Below, piece after piece: positions 12,901-27,300 of a stretch of 64,000 bases of DNA (the stretch's first letter is position 1; each line of letters starts with the position of its first letter). Below the pieces are notes generated by a model, which was not told the origin of the DNA, ran no database searches, and worked only from the letters and a program-made list of their open reading frames with translations. The position numbers and the translations under genes were made by a program. Source of the DNA: Nereocystis luetkeana (taxonomy: Eukaryota > Sar > Phaeophyceae > Laminariales > Laminariaceae); the NCBI GenBank assembly GCA_031213475.1, contig JARUPZ010000020.1, forward strand, positions 2,782,975 to 2,846,974, given 5' to 3'.

Positions 12901-15900
12901 AATGCCGCACCTTCCGTCGATCTCGGTCATCGCAAGCCCCTCCGGCTCAGCCCCCTTGTCGTCGCTGCGCTCGTCGAACGAGTCGGCATCTTTCGCGACG
13001 GTTTCGGGTTGGTAGGGATTTCGATAGGAACACACAGCAGAGATAACAGGTTTGCTTGCGTTCACTCGGCATGGGGAGGGTCTGCACGTCCGCGCACTAT
13101 ACACCCCGGGGTTAAGCGCGGCATGCTCGAAACGGCGGGGTCCTGTCGTGAGCAACTCATTTTGGTGCGACAGTATGGTGCACGGCGCGACACGTCGACG
13201 GGGGTACAGTGGTGCCGGTTGCCCTCTGTAGTGCCTGTGGAGTCGCTTGGCACGTGTGTGATTAACCAGTACAGCAGTGCGCCGAGTACTACCGGTTGCC
13301 GCTATAGTGTCGGTGTTGTTGGCTGGCGCATAAGTACCGGCAATATGGAGGGACCACTACAGAGGCGTTCTGCGATAGAGGTATCACCCTTGGGACAAAA
13401 CAAAACTGAGTCACCACGGCACCCTTACCGGGCGCCTCATGTTTCACACCTCCATAGACTCTGGCCGCATATGAGTATGTAAGTTGTGCTCATGATGGCT
13501 GGGCAGCATACCTACGTACACGTGCAGGATGCGTGTGACATCAGTCGTATTGATTCCGCGTCATACCTTGAGGGAAACAATAGAAGCCTCAGAAAAATAT
13601 GTATGAACCTTCGTCGTAGAACGCTCCTACGGTACTGTATATTTGCCAACTACGTTTTTCCGAGGCTCCCAACATGACGAGCTCTATACCTCACTCGAAG
13701 ACGGAGTTTGCACAACAATCCCATGGCCTAAGACAGTAAGCTTACAGCGAACGAAATTAAAAACACACAAACAAACGGGGTTCCAATGACATTGAGGAGA
13801 GCCGTCAGGCGGACACCGATCGGCCAACCAGAGCTACCTACTCCTGTCGCAGGGGCCCGTTGCCAACCAGCGTCGGTGGGCTGCGCGAACAGGCGGTTAA
13901 AAGGCGCCGGAGAGACAGGGGGTGGCGCGATCGTTGTCCCGAAGTTCGCTAAACCAAACGCCTGCCCGCGGAACCAGATGAACTATCTCATGGCCAAAAC
14001 GTATACCAGGTACCTGGTGTACTGTGTAGGCACACGTCAAAAGCTGTCAGAGTCTAAATAATGAAGATTCTAAACATTCCGGGTACTACTATCGTAGTTC
14101 CCCCGTTGATGAGCTCCACCTGGTAGGAACGCTACCGAAGCAGACTGCCTTAACACCGATACCACGATGGTATGTCGCGTGAATGAGATACACCAGTACA
14201 TACGTCACTTCAGCCTGGCTTGAACGAAACGTGTTGAGAGCCCCCGTTGCAGTAGCTCCTACCGTAATCGAATACTCAGCGTCACAAATGTTCCAGGCTG
14301 TCCATGGTAGTACAGCAGCGGTAGAAGGCAATGTGGACAACATTTCATCCATCTTGTCAACGTTTGGCCAAGAACCTATGCACCGGTTGGAGTTTCGCAG
14401 GCTTGAGTTAGAGTCGGCCGGTGCGGCCAAGCGGGAAAAGTTTATTACGCTGATGTTTTCCCCACCTCCCTTGGAGTTGAAGAGCTCGCTGAAGCCATTT
14501 TCCGGGTCGGCGATGTACGTCGCGATAAAGTCCCCGCTGTCCCACACCAGCTTGCCCGAATTGCCGTCGAAGATAGAGATAGACCTGTGGGTCCACCCGA
14601 CCGAGTATTAACTAGATTGGAAGGTAAACAAGCTGGTTTCTGTGGAAACCCAAGAAGGCATTGGTACTCGAAAGGTGCGGTGAGCCGCGTCTAGATTTGT
14701 TTTACGGCGCGCTTGAAACGAGCGACTCATGACGCTGACACTCAGATGCCGGCAACGGTGTGGACGTACTCGTTTGTTGCTCGCCTCGGTCATGCAACCA
14801 TTGACCACCGACCGCCTTCGAGACGGGCGTGGTCCTAGTGGTAGCACCGAGACCTGCATCCACAGTATGACAGCATCGCCTCTACCGTGATGAAGCATGC
14901 CTTTACAATACGGTAGCTTGCCTCTACAATGCGGTAGCTTGCCTCTACAATGTGGTGGCATGCCTTTACAGAGTGGTAGCATGCCTCGAACGTGCTATAG
15001 CACGCGCCTCTACAGGGCGGTAAGCACTCATGACTGAAGGGGGCCTAACCCTGAGTTCCCTAGTCCCAGTGGCATTTTACAATGGGACTAAATGGGATGC
15101 GTGCGACGGTAGGGGTGCACCGGTTTTATCCCGAGGCTCTCCAATTCCAAGAGCTTGCTATGTACCCCCCCCCAAAAAAAAAGCTGACTTTGATGAGAAA
15201 ACAGAAACAAAAACCTCAGCCCGGCGAGCCATGTGGCCGTATATGTACATTATTAAAATAGTGTACTACAAAAAGCGACGTGAGGTACTTCCTTCAAGTT
15301 GAGGATCTCCGTAGGTCAGAAAACAAACACTTCAAACGCGCCGCCCTTATCGCTGCAAGCGTTTTGGATTTTCTATTCCGGCTTTCGGTGGGGTGCGTAC
15401 GTTCTATTCCGTGCGGTCGGAGTTTTTCAGCCTTCCTCCATCGATATTCACCAGAAGGGGAAACGATTAACGTCGGCACCAGAAAGCGCGAAAGGGGCAC
15501 CACCAGCTGCACGCACTGCAGGTAGGTGCCGAACAAACAGTTGCGATGAATGCACGCTACCCGCTGGTTACCGCGGTTATGAGGCGGTAACGTTGACACA
15601 ACCGGCTCCCACGCCTGCACCGAGGGGAGGTGCTGAACCGTAACGATGGCTGAAACTACCGAGGCCGTCCACATTCACGCACGTAAGGACTTCCCACCTG
15701 TGAACCGCCGCCTCTGCGTGCAGTACAATGCATAGATTCACCCCGAGATTTGCCCCCCACGCACACAGACGTTTTTATTTGCGCAGTGTATAGATTCTTG
15801 CCTCACCAAACAAAACCACTTGATTAGGGTAAGGACACGCCAACGAATTACACCGAATACACCTAAAAACCCTCAGAACCTTTGTGCGACACAATCCCTG

Positions 15901-18900
15901 AACAGCCTTGAGTATAGGCCATCAATATGCGCAGTCCAATTTCAATCAGGACACGCCAAACAAGCGAACGTTGTGTCCTCATTGCAGGAGGTTGATACTC
16001 AATAAATCCTAAACTGTACCTGCCACCGAACATGTAGAGCTCGTTCATGTCGCCGTTGAAGGGTGCCGATGTCGTCACCTTCGCCGGGAAAAAATCGAAA
16101 ACAAACGGAACACGTGAGCACGAATCTCCGATCACGGTGTTGTGGCGAGGCTGCTGCTGTGGGCGCTGTACCGCACGGTGAATCCGCAGGAGTTTCGTCG
16201 GCTTGTCGCACGACAAAGAGCCATGCCATGCCACCGTATAGGCGGGGAACGTTAGGATCAAAACTTTTACGAGAGACCGTAGTAAATAGGACCAAATATT
16301 GTCATTAAAAACATCGAAATATAGAGGTTTTGTGTTTACCGTAGGTACTATCAAATATGGTCGCCCGTAATAGTACCGATTGGTATGGTATGGTATGGTA
16401 TGACAGGGCGTGGCATGGTACTGTACGGTACAGTACGGTATGGTATGGTATGGTATGGTATGATATGGTATGGTGTGGTGTGGTGTGGTATGGTATGGCA
16501 TGGCATGGTATGGTGTGGTGTGGTATGGAATGAAACAAACAAGTGCAACCCTGCCGTAGCATGGGTCCACGGGCCACGAGTTCTACTCTGAACTGCCGCC
16601 GTAGCATTGGGTATGTGTGTGCGCGTTTTTTTCAGGGAGTTGCGCACCTTCAGCCTGCCGAGGTTGGCTTCGTCGAAAGGCGCCACGGTGGCATCATACC
16701 CGAGTTCCACGGCCAAGTCCTCCACACGGATCTCGTCGGTGTAGTAGTCCGCGGCGTCCTCGTCCTCGCCGAACTCGCGCCCGTCGCCTTCGTTGGCCGT
16801 AACAAAGTCTTGGGTGTTGCATATATATATATATATTCGTAGGTAGGAGGTGAGGGGGGAGCGGAGGGGAGATATAGAGGAAGGATGGGGGTTGGGGCTC
16901 GTACCTGGCGGTATGCAGAGTTCTGTGTACACGCATCTGCGTCTCCTAAGAAAGAGAGAGGCAAGGATCTATTGTGGGGGACCATAGTAAATAGGGCCAA
17001 ATATTGTTAGTAAAAGAAAGGAACATACACAGGTTTTTGTCTGTACCGTAGGTCCTATTTATTATGTTTTCCCGTAATAGTGTTGTAGCTGGCAGGGCGA
17101 AAGTAAACCATTTTGTTCTTTGCGTGCTTCGTCGCGCTTGACTCCTGCTGAGAGCGCGCTTGGGGGTGCGGTGTGCACTCACAACGTCTCCCGCCAGTCA
17201 TGAAGGTTTTGATGGAGTCGGGCATGTACATGCCCTTCACTTGCGGCCAGTCCTGCAGGTTGATTTCGTCGTCCTTGTCTGAGGCGTCGAATTTCACTCC
17301 GTTACCCCACTCCTGTATACGCCGCGGGCGCAGAATAAGAAGAAGCAAACGGATAAGACTCCGTACCTTTAGTATATTGACCAAACAGGCAAAACCCCCA
17401 AACGGCCTTCGTCGCGTGCAGTTTCAAAGGCTTTGACCGGTTTCGAGGGTTAATAGACGCAACCCGCCTTAGCTTTCGTTCTTCTTGGAAGGGTGGCCCT
17501 TTCACTCTGCCACGCGACTACGAACGGTGCGATTTAGGGTACTGGTTCTCATTTTCAAGAAACTAGCGCGCCGATGGATACTCCAAATATTCGTTGTGGA
17601 TTATATGGGCTGGAGAGAGCAACTAGTACGAAACTTGTTTATTTTGTTTATACATAGCCGGGGTCCCCGGTGGCTTGGTAGGTGGTCCGCGTGCCTATCA
17701 AGATCAATTTAGTGGGTTCAAGTCTCACCAAGTGCATGCTCGTGGCTTTTTCTTGCAAATTAAAGATTGATTAGCGGGAAGCGCGAGAGCGTGAGTTATC
17801 AATAGCTACATTCGATCAAAATCGACGAGCAGTGGGAATGTTGAACCCTACGCGCGACAAAAAATAAAGGCACGTACCGGGGGGGAGAAGGGTGGACACC
17901 TGTGACCACGGCGTGTCCGGAACCTCGTTGAGGGTAAATACCTCCCAACGAGTAAGGCTGGAAAGTAAAAGTGATGTTGAAAAAACAAAAAACAAAAAAG
18001 TCGGTCGCGCATGACCCGGAGGTTCTCTCCCTTCGTATTTTCTTAAAGGCATGGCTTGCTTTTCTGATACGAGGGCCTCTGCTTTTTTCGCCCTGGTATA
18101 AATACGGCATGCCCTGTTGTGTTAGGCGGCCGTGTGGAATAACCGCACTCTGATCGCGTTGACAACCTGTCAGCGCTAGAGTCAAGAAAGCCCGAGATAT
18201 ATGTCACAGGGGCAGAAGCTTCGCTTTGTTTCGAAACAGCATGAGAACAGACGATGCCCACCCTCCCTTCCTCTTTGACGACATTTATGCCTCGCCTCAC
18301 CTCACCCAGAAATTGACTTTAAGAAACCTCACCCGGAAATCGACTTCGAGAAACGCGGGAAAAAGTGGAACCCCACCCATATCTCCAAGCCTAGCGAAGT
18401 ATATATATCACGAGCAAAATCGTAAAACACTGCTATATTGTTGGTGGTGTTCAAACGATACTGGGATCGGGAGCCTATTGATAGTGTAAAATTGAGACCA
18501 AAATACACGAGAACGCTACTACAGGCGTTTCTACCATGGGGGTAAAGCACTTTTCGGACAAAGCGTTTCTGGATGACTATTAATAGGTTCCTTGACCAAA
18601 TATGGCATTCTTGGACAAAACCTTTCCGGCTGACTGATAGTAGGCTCCGTACCCCAATATGGTTGGAATACCGGTATTATTAGGAGTAGTGATTTTACGT
18701 AAGTACTCGTATAGGCTCTGGGATATTGGACAGGGTTGCACGTTTTTAGCTTTTCTCTCAACCGTTGGTTTCGTGGGGTATAGAGCTCTTGTGCTATAAT
18801 CACGTCAGGAGCCTTCAGAAAAGTTGGGTGCTGTCCCTATTATGGCACGCGTCCGCCTCAGAAGTAAGTGCCAGAAAGCTTACCAACGGTGGGGTGTATA

Positions 18901-21269
18901 ACCCTCCCTCCTCCTCCCTCCCCGCTGCCCGACCGTAGAATCATTCTCCCAGGGTGGTTGCTGATTTAGGTGTGCAGCGGCAAACGCTTGAAGCCTCAGA
19001 AATCATCGGTCCTACGACTATCGAGTGGCGCATCACCGAATGCCTACGACCCCCTCAGATTGGTTTACCCATTTTATGACCATCCGGTTTAGAGATACGA
19101 GCAGATGATTCGCCTCGCCACGAGCGGAAACTACTTGGAATTTGTGTGGTATCATTGTTTTCCAGTGGTAAACTCTTAAGATCGTATCGGAGGCGAGACC
19201 ACGCTTTTTTTTTACTTTTCATGGGGCGGTCACCCCACTGTATCGCATCACGCATCACCGCCAGGTATTCACCCTAACGAGACGCCACCGAACCGTTTCA
19301 ACGACCACGGACGCATTCTAGCTACCCAAACGGACGAACCCCGCGAACGTTGGCATATACTTCACATAACCGGTGCGGTAGTAGTGCAAGCTTGTTTCGA
19401 TTTGTTTGTTCGTCGGAGTTAGCCACGCTTGTTGGCCAGAGGCGTCCGGAGCTATGCCGAGCTCTTTTGACAGTAGATGTCTGGTATAATAGCAAGCGCA
19501 CTGCACCTTGTATCCGAGGGGGAATATACGCCTGATTGCGCACTCCCTGATGTCGATCTTGACCACGGCGTTGTTTTCCTAGGTGGCAACGAATAGCGCG
19601 TGCGGGGTTGTGGTCGAGGGGGGCCTTAAACACACAATAGTATCAAAACGTCCTTGATGAAACTGTCAGCCGTGACATGAGCGAGATCCAAACCTAAACA
19701 AAAAATAGAGCCGGGGACGAATTGATTCTTGTTGTTTATAACTCTGGAGGAAGGGGGGGGGGGTCTCTTTCGACATACCTGGTTTCTAGACTGCAGACTA
19801 TAGCCAAGCAAACATTGACCCATGGCTTCAGAAACCAAAGAATAATCTGGATGGAAAAATGTGTTTATTCCAGGATCGCTCCGAAAAGGAACCCGAAGGA
19901 ACCTGAAACAACTCTTGGAGCGTCCCCAAGAATAGTTCTGCTGCTACGGTAGAGGGGTCACTTCTAGAATACAGCCCATGTTGCGTCAGCCACTCAGAGC
20001 CACCCAGCCAAGTGACTCTATACTATATACCGAGGCGTTCTGCGATGATAGAGGTTCACCTTGGAACGAATGGCTTATCCGTTTGGAGGCTGCTGTCCTG
20101 TTTTGGGGGACCGAACCACTCAAATTATTACTAGGTTGCAGTCAAAACGAGACTGCAGTACCTAAAAGGGTTGAACGCGGTAGTGCAAATCATGGCACCA
20201 TAACCCCCTCCCCCCCATACCGTAGCTCCATTCCCGAAAAACACCATACCTGAAGGTTTCCCTAGTTCTTCGGACTGTTCTTTGGAAGCGTCCATACATA
20301 TGTATTTAGGAATCCCCAAATGAACGCACTCTGAAGCTATGATGTCGGAGTAAAGCCAGAAAACACTCATGTTGTTACGCGTACTACGGCGCAATCAGAA
20401 AATAACGTGATTACGGACAATTCATGTTATTTCAGAGGACTATTTGAGGGGCATCCCCGCTAGGATCGAAGCGCAAGCTCAACGTCCAAAGGTGGGTGCT
20501 GGAAAGCAAGTATGCAGGGATTTCCTAGAGCTTTTTGCGGTCTGGGTTTATAGGGGGGCTGGGGGCGTCGCGTAGTTTTGCCGGCCCAGCCTCACTCCTC
20601 ACGGCCGAAACGGCTCCCGTGAGGACGTATTTTACCTAATACTACTCCGACATCGCTGCTCACAAGAAGGCTCTCCAACACTTCCGCACAGCATCAACGG
20701 TTTCCTTTCCTTTCATCGGTGTGACTGCGGATGCTCCGGGCGCAGCTGCGACTCTGGTTGGTTGACACTCTCCCCGAAAACCTTTTACACCGGTAACACG
20801 AGTCGAACACAGTATCTACTAGATGGTCTACTGCGATCGATCTTCCGGACGTATGTATGTGTGGAATCTACCGGTAGATGGTCTACTGCGATCGATCTGC
20901 CGGGCGTATGTATGTGTGGAATCTTGCTCAAGTTTCTTCTCGCTGCAGCTTCGCGTCCCACCTGAAGAGTGACGTAGGCCGTCTTGCTGTTTTCCGTCAC
21001 CGCGATAGATTCGGGCTCCATATCCTGGTCGGAATATATATGTCAAACGGGCAGCAGGTGCGTCTTATTAGGGCGAAAGCGTGATTCGACGAAAAACAGT
21101 ACGATACTAAAAATCGTCGTTAAGAGGAAACGCGGTCAACAACGTGAACGTAGAGGAGGTCTTTGCGTATTCCGCAAGCAAAATCGCAACAATTGCCCAG
21201 GCAGAAGCACAAAGGCAGAGGTAGCGGCGGTGACAGCAAAACCATCAACACCACCACCATCATCAAGAA

Positions 21270-21317
<48 letters not shown>

Positions 21318-24300
21318 CGCAAGCGTGACTCTTGCTTGGGGACGCGCGCGAGGATAAGGGGGGTTCTACCTTGTTGGGGCCAAAGTATTTCCGGCTCACG
21401 GGGCTCCCTAAGAGCAATGGCAAGACACCCAATGTCAGGGGCATTCGTCTACTTGTGTCAGCTGTTTCCTTCTGAATGAATAGCACCGCCGACAGTGTCG
21501 GAAGAAAAACGAAATTATGGAACATCATTACAGGTATGCCTCGTTTTGTACTATTTTTCCTTCTGACTCATCCCAGCGTGGATAGGGTCGCACACGCTTC
21601 AGCTCATCATTTGGATGATCTGGTTGGGCTCCCCAAGCAAGTGAGCAACTGTTAGTATGCCGGATATATTAAGGCCTTTTTTGTTTCTTGGGGACGTCAA
21701 CAGCGCACGGAACGTTTTTGTAGCGTCACGCCAACAAACCGATTCGACGTCGTGTTCGGCGGGGTGAGATATGTTCGAGCTTCTCGTAGGGGTAGCTCAC
21801 AATGCACCAGGTAAGGCACCACCCCTACAAGGCACCAGCCAGCCCCCATCGTGGCATTTCTGCTCGTATGCCGAGGTTGTGGCATCGTCCGCCGTGTTGC
21901 ACGATCACTTCTCCTCAGGTTCTTAAGGTCAGGTGTTGGGTGGGGTACAGACCTTCTCGAGTGAAAAAACAAAACCCTCATAAAAAAACAGCGAGGATAT
22001 CTCTGTCGTACGTAGCGTCGTCCATGTATCTTGCGCTGTGGCAACCATCGCAGCGGCACAGAAAATAGTTGTCTAGAGGCAACGGCAAAGCAACCATGGT
22101 AGCAGCAGCGGCGGTATTGACAGCGGCAGCCGCAGCGAGACCCTCAGAAGCGCACGCTGTGCGCAGTGAACGATTTACGGGAGAGCATGCAGTAGTAGTG
22201 ACACATTACCGAATGTGCTGTGTGAGCATGGGACAAAAATTGTTTCTTGGGTTCATCGTGTGGGTACTGATTCCTATGGCCCCCGTAGTAGACGTAGTAG
22301 TAGTAGTAGTAGGAGGAGGAGGAGGAGTAGTAGTGGTAGTAGCAATGGAAGCGGCAACAGTCTTACCATGGAGAAAGTGGTGAAGTCTTCGCCGCCAACC
22401 CGCAGGCCGCGCTTGATCATCGCGTTCGTGACGCGCGGCGTCCTGTCGAACTTTTGGAAGCCCACCTCACATGATTCTTGGTACGTCTTCGAGGACGGTT
22501 GGCGCTTGAAGATCGACACCGAACCCACGGGATCATTCTCCAGCTTGAGGTAGTTCAGCTGTAAATAAATGCATCGGCAAAAACCGAGTAGTGCGTGCGA
22601 GGCATAAGAGCCAGGGCGATATACACAGTGCGCGGTGTGCGCGGGGGAAAGGGGCCCGGCGTCTTGTTCGATCCCTGGTGTATCGGGTCCCTCTTTGGGG
22701 ACATAAAAATATATCCACATTGTTCCCTGGCTCAAGTCATGTGTGTATACGTTTAATCCATCCGCACCCCTGCTAGGCAGTTAATATGTTGCCCTAAACA
22801 AGCGAGGCAACAATCTCGCGAGCTCACTAATTATTTATAGGTGTAACGGGTACGTAGTACACACTTTGGTATATATTTATTGCGTGGCCCTACAAAGTTA
22901 ATCCAGCTATTGTGCTTCACATCTATCTGTGCACATTCGAACGTAAACAAAAACATGTGCGTGCATTGTAGGCCAAATTTCCCGGTATCTGGCGCGTGTT
23001 GCTGCTGTTTCCCCCCCTTGGTAGATGATTCGACCCGGCTGCTGGGCTCTACGGCTCTACGGGTGGCGCATCGTAGTGTCCGAAATAGGTGTCGCATAAC
23101 ACATCCGTTTCGACCCGACATCAAGAAAGCTAAAAAAAGCCATCGATAGTCGGGTGCGATACGTATGAAATATTCGAAGCGACGTTTCGATGCCTTTTGT
23201 TCAGTATGAGCACAAATGGACCATCCGATAGATACCAGGGGATGGGAGGTACAAGCCTGTTCGATACGATACATTGACGTTCGATAATTCGATTCATGGA
23301 AGGTCGTTCGAGCTGATATATAACACCTAGTGTAACTTTGGTTTCACCGCAGTATGGCGGTAAGAAATATTTTTTTTTCGTCTGGTGTGATATATCGGAA
23401 CGTTTTGTTCCGATATATCGAAGCTCGGCGTTTCGATACGTCGGAACTTTCGTTACGATATCCTACATAACTACACACACAACAGTTTCGCCGCTCTCTA
23501 CCCTCGTCGGCGGTAAGGACACGGCATCCGTATGGGGTGACCCATCGAAGCGTTTTGATACGATCTGCCGAAGTTTGGCACTTCGATCTATCTAAAAACA
23601 AATTATACGATATCCAAACCTTTATCAATAGTCTGACCGGCTCTCCCTCCTTGGAGGTTAAGGCACGTCTTCTGCCTGTCTGAGGTGGCTCGATACGATA
23701 TACCCAAGTTCGTCCTTTCAACACATCCAAACTCTCGATGCAATACCCTACACTACGCCCTCGATGCTCATAAGTCTCACCGCTCTACCCTCGTTGGCGG
23801 TAAGGACACGCTTCCCATCCGGGGTGAAAGCGGCCATGTCGGGGCGGTAGCCGGTGGTTAGAGTTTGAATGTCATCCTCGCAAAAATCACATCTGTCAGT
23901 CGGAGTGGGCGGGCAGAGGGAGAGGTCCAATCATTGTCATACATTCTCGTAGTCGAGCCTCGCGCCCCTACGAAGCCGGGACGGAGTACGTCGGGGATCC
24001 ACCGACCAGGGGGGAAGGGGGGTACTCGGTATCATGCATGGCCGTAGTCGTGTGACCATAGACCCTTGCATCCCTACGATACCGGGACGGAGCACGACAG
24101 GCTTTCACCGACCAGGCATGCATTGTTTGCACCGAGCATGAAGTGCTGTGAGGTGTTCGGTGAGTCGCATGAAGGGAGGGTGAAAGGGAGCCCCTTGTAG
24201 CGTAACACTTTATTAGGAATTCTCAAAACAGAAAGTCATACCGGTCCTCCTTCCCCAAAAGGCATCGCCAGCAGATTAATCAGGGTGTCTCTGTGTCGGC

Positions 24301-27300
24301 CCCCTGGTACAAACAGAAACACGATACCAAGTCATGCTGCGGTAGCGAGGGGTGTGCTGCCACGATTTGAACTGCCGCTTTTAAGTCACTCGACCGTGTG
24401 TGGCTCCACACCTCACTCAATTCTTGACTGAAATATGTTTGGTTGGCGCAGCGTGTATTGAACGACCCCTAGGCGGTGTACATCGCGAAACAAAAGCGTT
24501 TTGTGGACCTGATGCGAGGAAATATTATAGTCACTTGGCCGAGTGTGTGGCTCTGAGTGGCTGGGAAGTAATGACGTTGCACTGCACCCGCCTAGAGTAG
24601 CAGTACTCTATCTTATCCTAGGAGTATTTTATTTCATACCAGGTATCATACAATGTCGTCATACAATGTCATATAATATCATATCATATCAGATCAGATC
24701 AGATCAGATCACATGACATCATACCATATCATACCATATCGTATCAGAACAACGTACACCTAGAAATGCCATTCCTTGTCCTATCTTATCATATTGCATC
24801 GTATCATATCACATCACATCATATCGTATAATACCGTAGCATATCATATCATATCATATCATATCACAGTATATCATATCATATCAAACATATTATGTCA
24901 CATCATACAATATCGTACCATATCAAATCGTGTCACATCCTACGAAGTATCATATCATATGGTACCAGTATCGGAGTTCGATGCTATATAAAAACCTAGA
25001 GCAACAAGGACGTGAGGCTTGAGTTTTGGAAGACGCTCAGGAAATCGCATCCACAAATAAATCTTGATCTGTAATAAGACCGGACAGTACTACTGTGGGC
25101 CAACTAAAATTGAGACCGAACAAAGCCTTTTGATTCTCGATCCCCTATTACTAGGCTTCGATCTTGTTTTCGTATGGAACCAGACCACCTGGATCAGACC
25201 ACGAGTTTTCGACTCACCGACCATTCGGATTTCTCTCGACCGAAAAATATTTTGAGGCCCATTTCGCGCCTCTATTTACATCGCTGATCACACAACCGCA
25301 CGCTCCCACAGAGCAGCTCACAGCAAAAAGCGCCGGCGATGGCTTCGCTTCAACCACCACTGCGCTGCGCGACGCGAATCAGCGTGGTACGCACTCATCC
25401 CTCTCTCCGTCCGCCAGCAGAACCTGCAGTGCCGATGGCATCTTGCCAGGCGGCTGCGCTTACTCTAGCATTGAGTTGTACAGGTTTGTAATATGTTCTC
25501 GGTCGACTTACAGCGTTAGCGTGCACAGCAACAGCGATAAATGGGCCCTGGTTCCGTGTGGTGGCCTAACACGGCCACAGAGCCGCACGATTTTGAACGT
25601 GATGCGCTGTGAGCTGTTTCCGGCCTACCCCCTCTAAGGTGTGACCGTGGGAGACCGAAAAAATGATACGTACGTAGCTACAACCAACCGTACGTTTTAC
25701 CGTATCCGAGTGGAATAGTCGACAAATAGCCCCCCCCTAGGACGAAATCTCGAAGCGGGTTTCTCCACGACTGCACGCGGGGGGGGGGGGTGCATGCGGC
25801 AACCTTACTGATGGCTTCGGGACATAATCTCGCTCGACGATTGCACTACTCCCCACTGCCGCTAAAAAGTGCTTGGGCATTTATTCGTCTGATGGAGGGG
25901 TGGGGGGGGGGGGGTGTTACCTTATCACACGTGTGACACCGTATAACATGGTACCTGGTACAAGTGTTATGTCTGAACCAGGCATGTTTTTTTTCTCCCC
26001 TCCCATTTATTCTATCCACCCTCATTTTCTCTCTCCCTCATCCTCGTAGTTGAAACGCAGATCCAGGGTCACATGGTGGCAGGCTCTCCTCCCGCCCCCC
26101 TCCCCTCTACGTCTCGTGCCATCATTTTTATCGCAAAAAGTCTTCAGCCCTTTAGTCCGCAGCCAATTCGCGTCGAATTACGGCATGTACATTGTTCCGA
26201 AAAATACAGGAGGACGAAGCCGCGTACAAGTAGCTATTACAGTGAAACTTATCCCTCCTGGTAGTTTGTGTTCCCGGGGTCCGGAAGAACGTTGGATTTC
26301 GGGCATTATGCAGGAGGGATTTTTTGTGAATTTTATGAGACAGAAATGAACCCAAAACTGGTACACATACATACATACATACATACATACATACATACAT
26401 ACATACATACATACATACATAACAGGTGCATCATAGCAGCATACTTACCAGCACCAGGGAAGAAGAGAAGGGCTTTCTGGTTTTACGAACAAATCTTATT
26501 AATAGTTGTTGTCCTCCTTTTCAGTCTAAGGTTCCGCCCCTCGGGCCGATCTTCCCATACACTCATCGTTCGTGAAAAGCAATTTTTCATAGAAAACGTG
26601 AAATACTGGCAACCACAACCAACAACCCTCAACTGGCGGAAACCCGACCTTCCCGAGCTGGGTTCACGACTCTGTAGATGAAAGCAAGTTTCCAGGATTA
26701 TTCCCCTATGCTCTGTGTAGCTGGGTTCACAACTCTGTAGATTAAGATGGGGATAAGTTTCCAGGAGCATTCCCTTATGCTCTGTGTATGCTCGTACGTA
26801 CACGTACTGCAACTACAAATAGCCTAAAAATAGCGTGGAGGGGGTTGGTGGGGAGGGTGGAGGTCGATATAGCTCCGCGGTCTATGGTGCACCATGATTT
26901 TGAGCCCGACGATAGACCACATTACAACGGGGTTTTATTTGCACCCGACGACTTTTACCCGTTCGACGATTTATTACCGTTTGCGGTTCGTGCTTCGCAC
27001 TCACGGCCTCCGGCGGTTCCTGCGGAGGGATTCTCGTGTTTCTGCACCTTGTGGGCGGGAGCTGGGTGCCACGTTAGGATCACATCCACTGACCTTCTCT
27101 TCCCCGCGCATGCATTCTTGACGAGCAAGTTCGTGGCTTCACATACACACCGCGTACAAGAAGTTAAATACGCGTAGGAGTGACCGCTACGTATTATCAA
27201 CACAGGAGTTAGAATAGCTTCACACGCAGGCAAAAACAAGGGCAGTAGCAGTGCAAGCCATGCCTCAGAGCAGGAGGTGCTAGCCCCCCAGGAGGCGGCA

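Noticed and set aside
14183..14611. 142-codon plus-strand frame
   Set aside because: It is antisense to exon 10 of the choice-of-anchor gene and owes its openness to that coding sequence.
15863..16570. 235-codon minus-strand frame
   Set aside because: It is produced by the (GGTAT)n array plus real exon 9. Only 16078-16020 matches the family and has splice sites.
24636..24970. Possible CRISPR-like or regularly spaced repeat array
   Set aside because: It is a plain pentanucleotide satellite with no spacers.
25164..25637. 157-codon plus-strand frame in the large intron
   Set aside because: No recognisable motif, no support from neighbours, Ser/Thr-rich; treated as chance.
26152..26420. Frames reading YVCM repeats
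   Set aside because: These are translations of the (CATA)n microsatellite.
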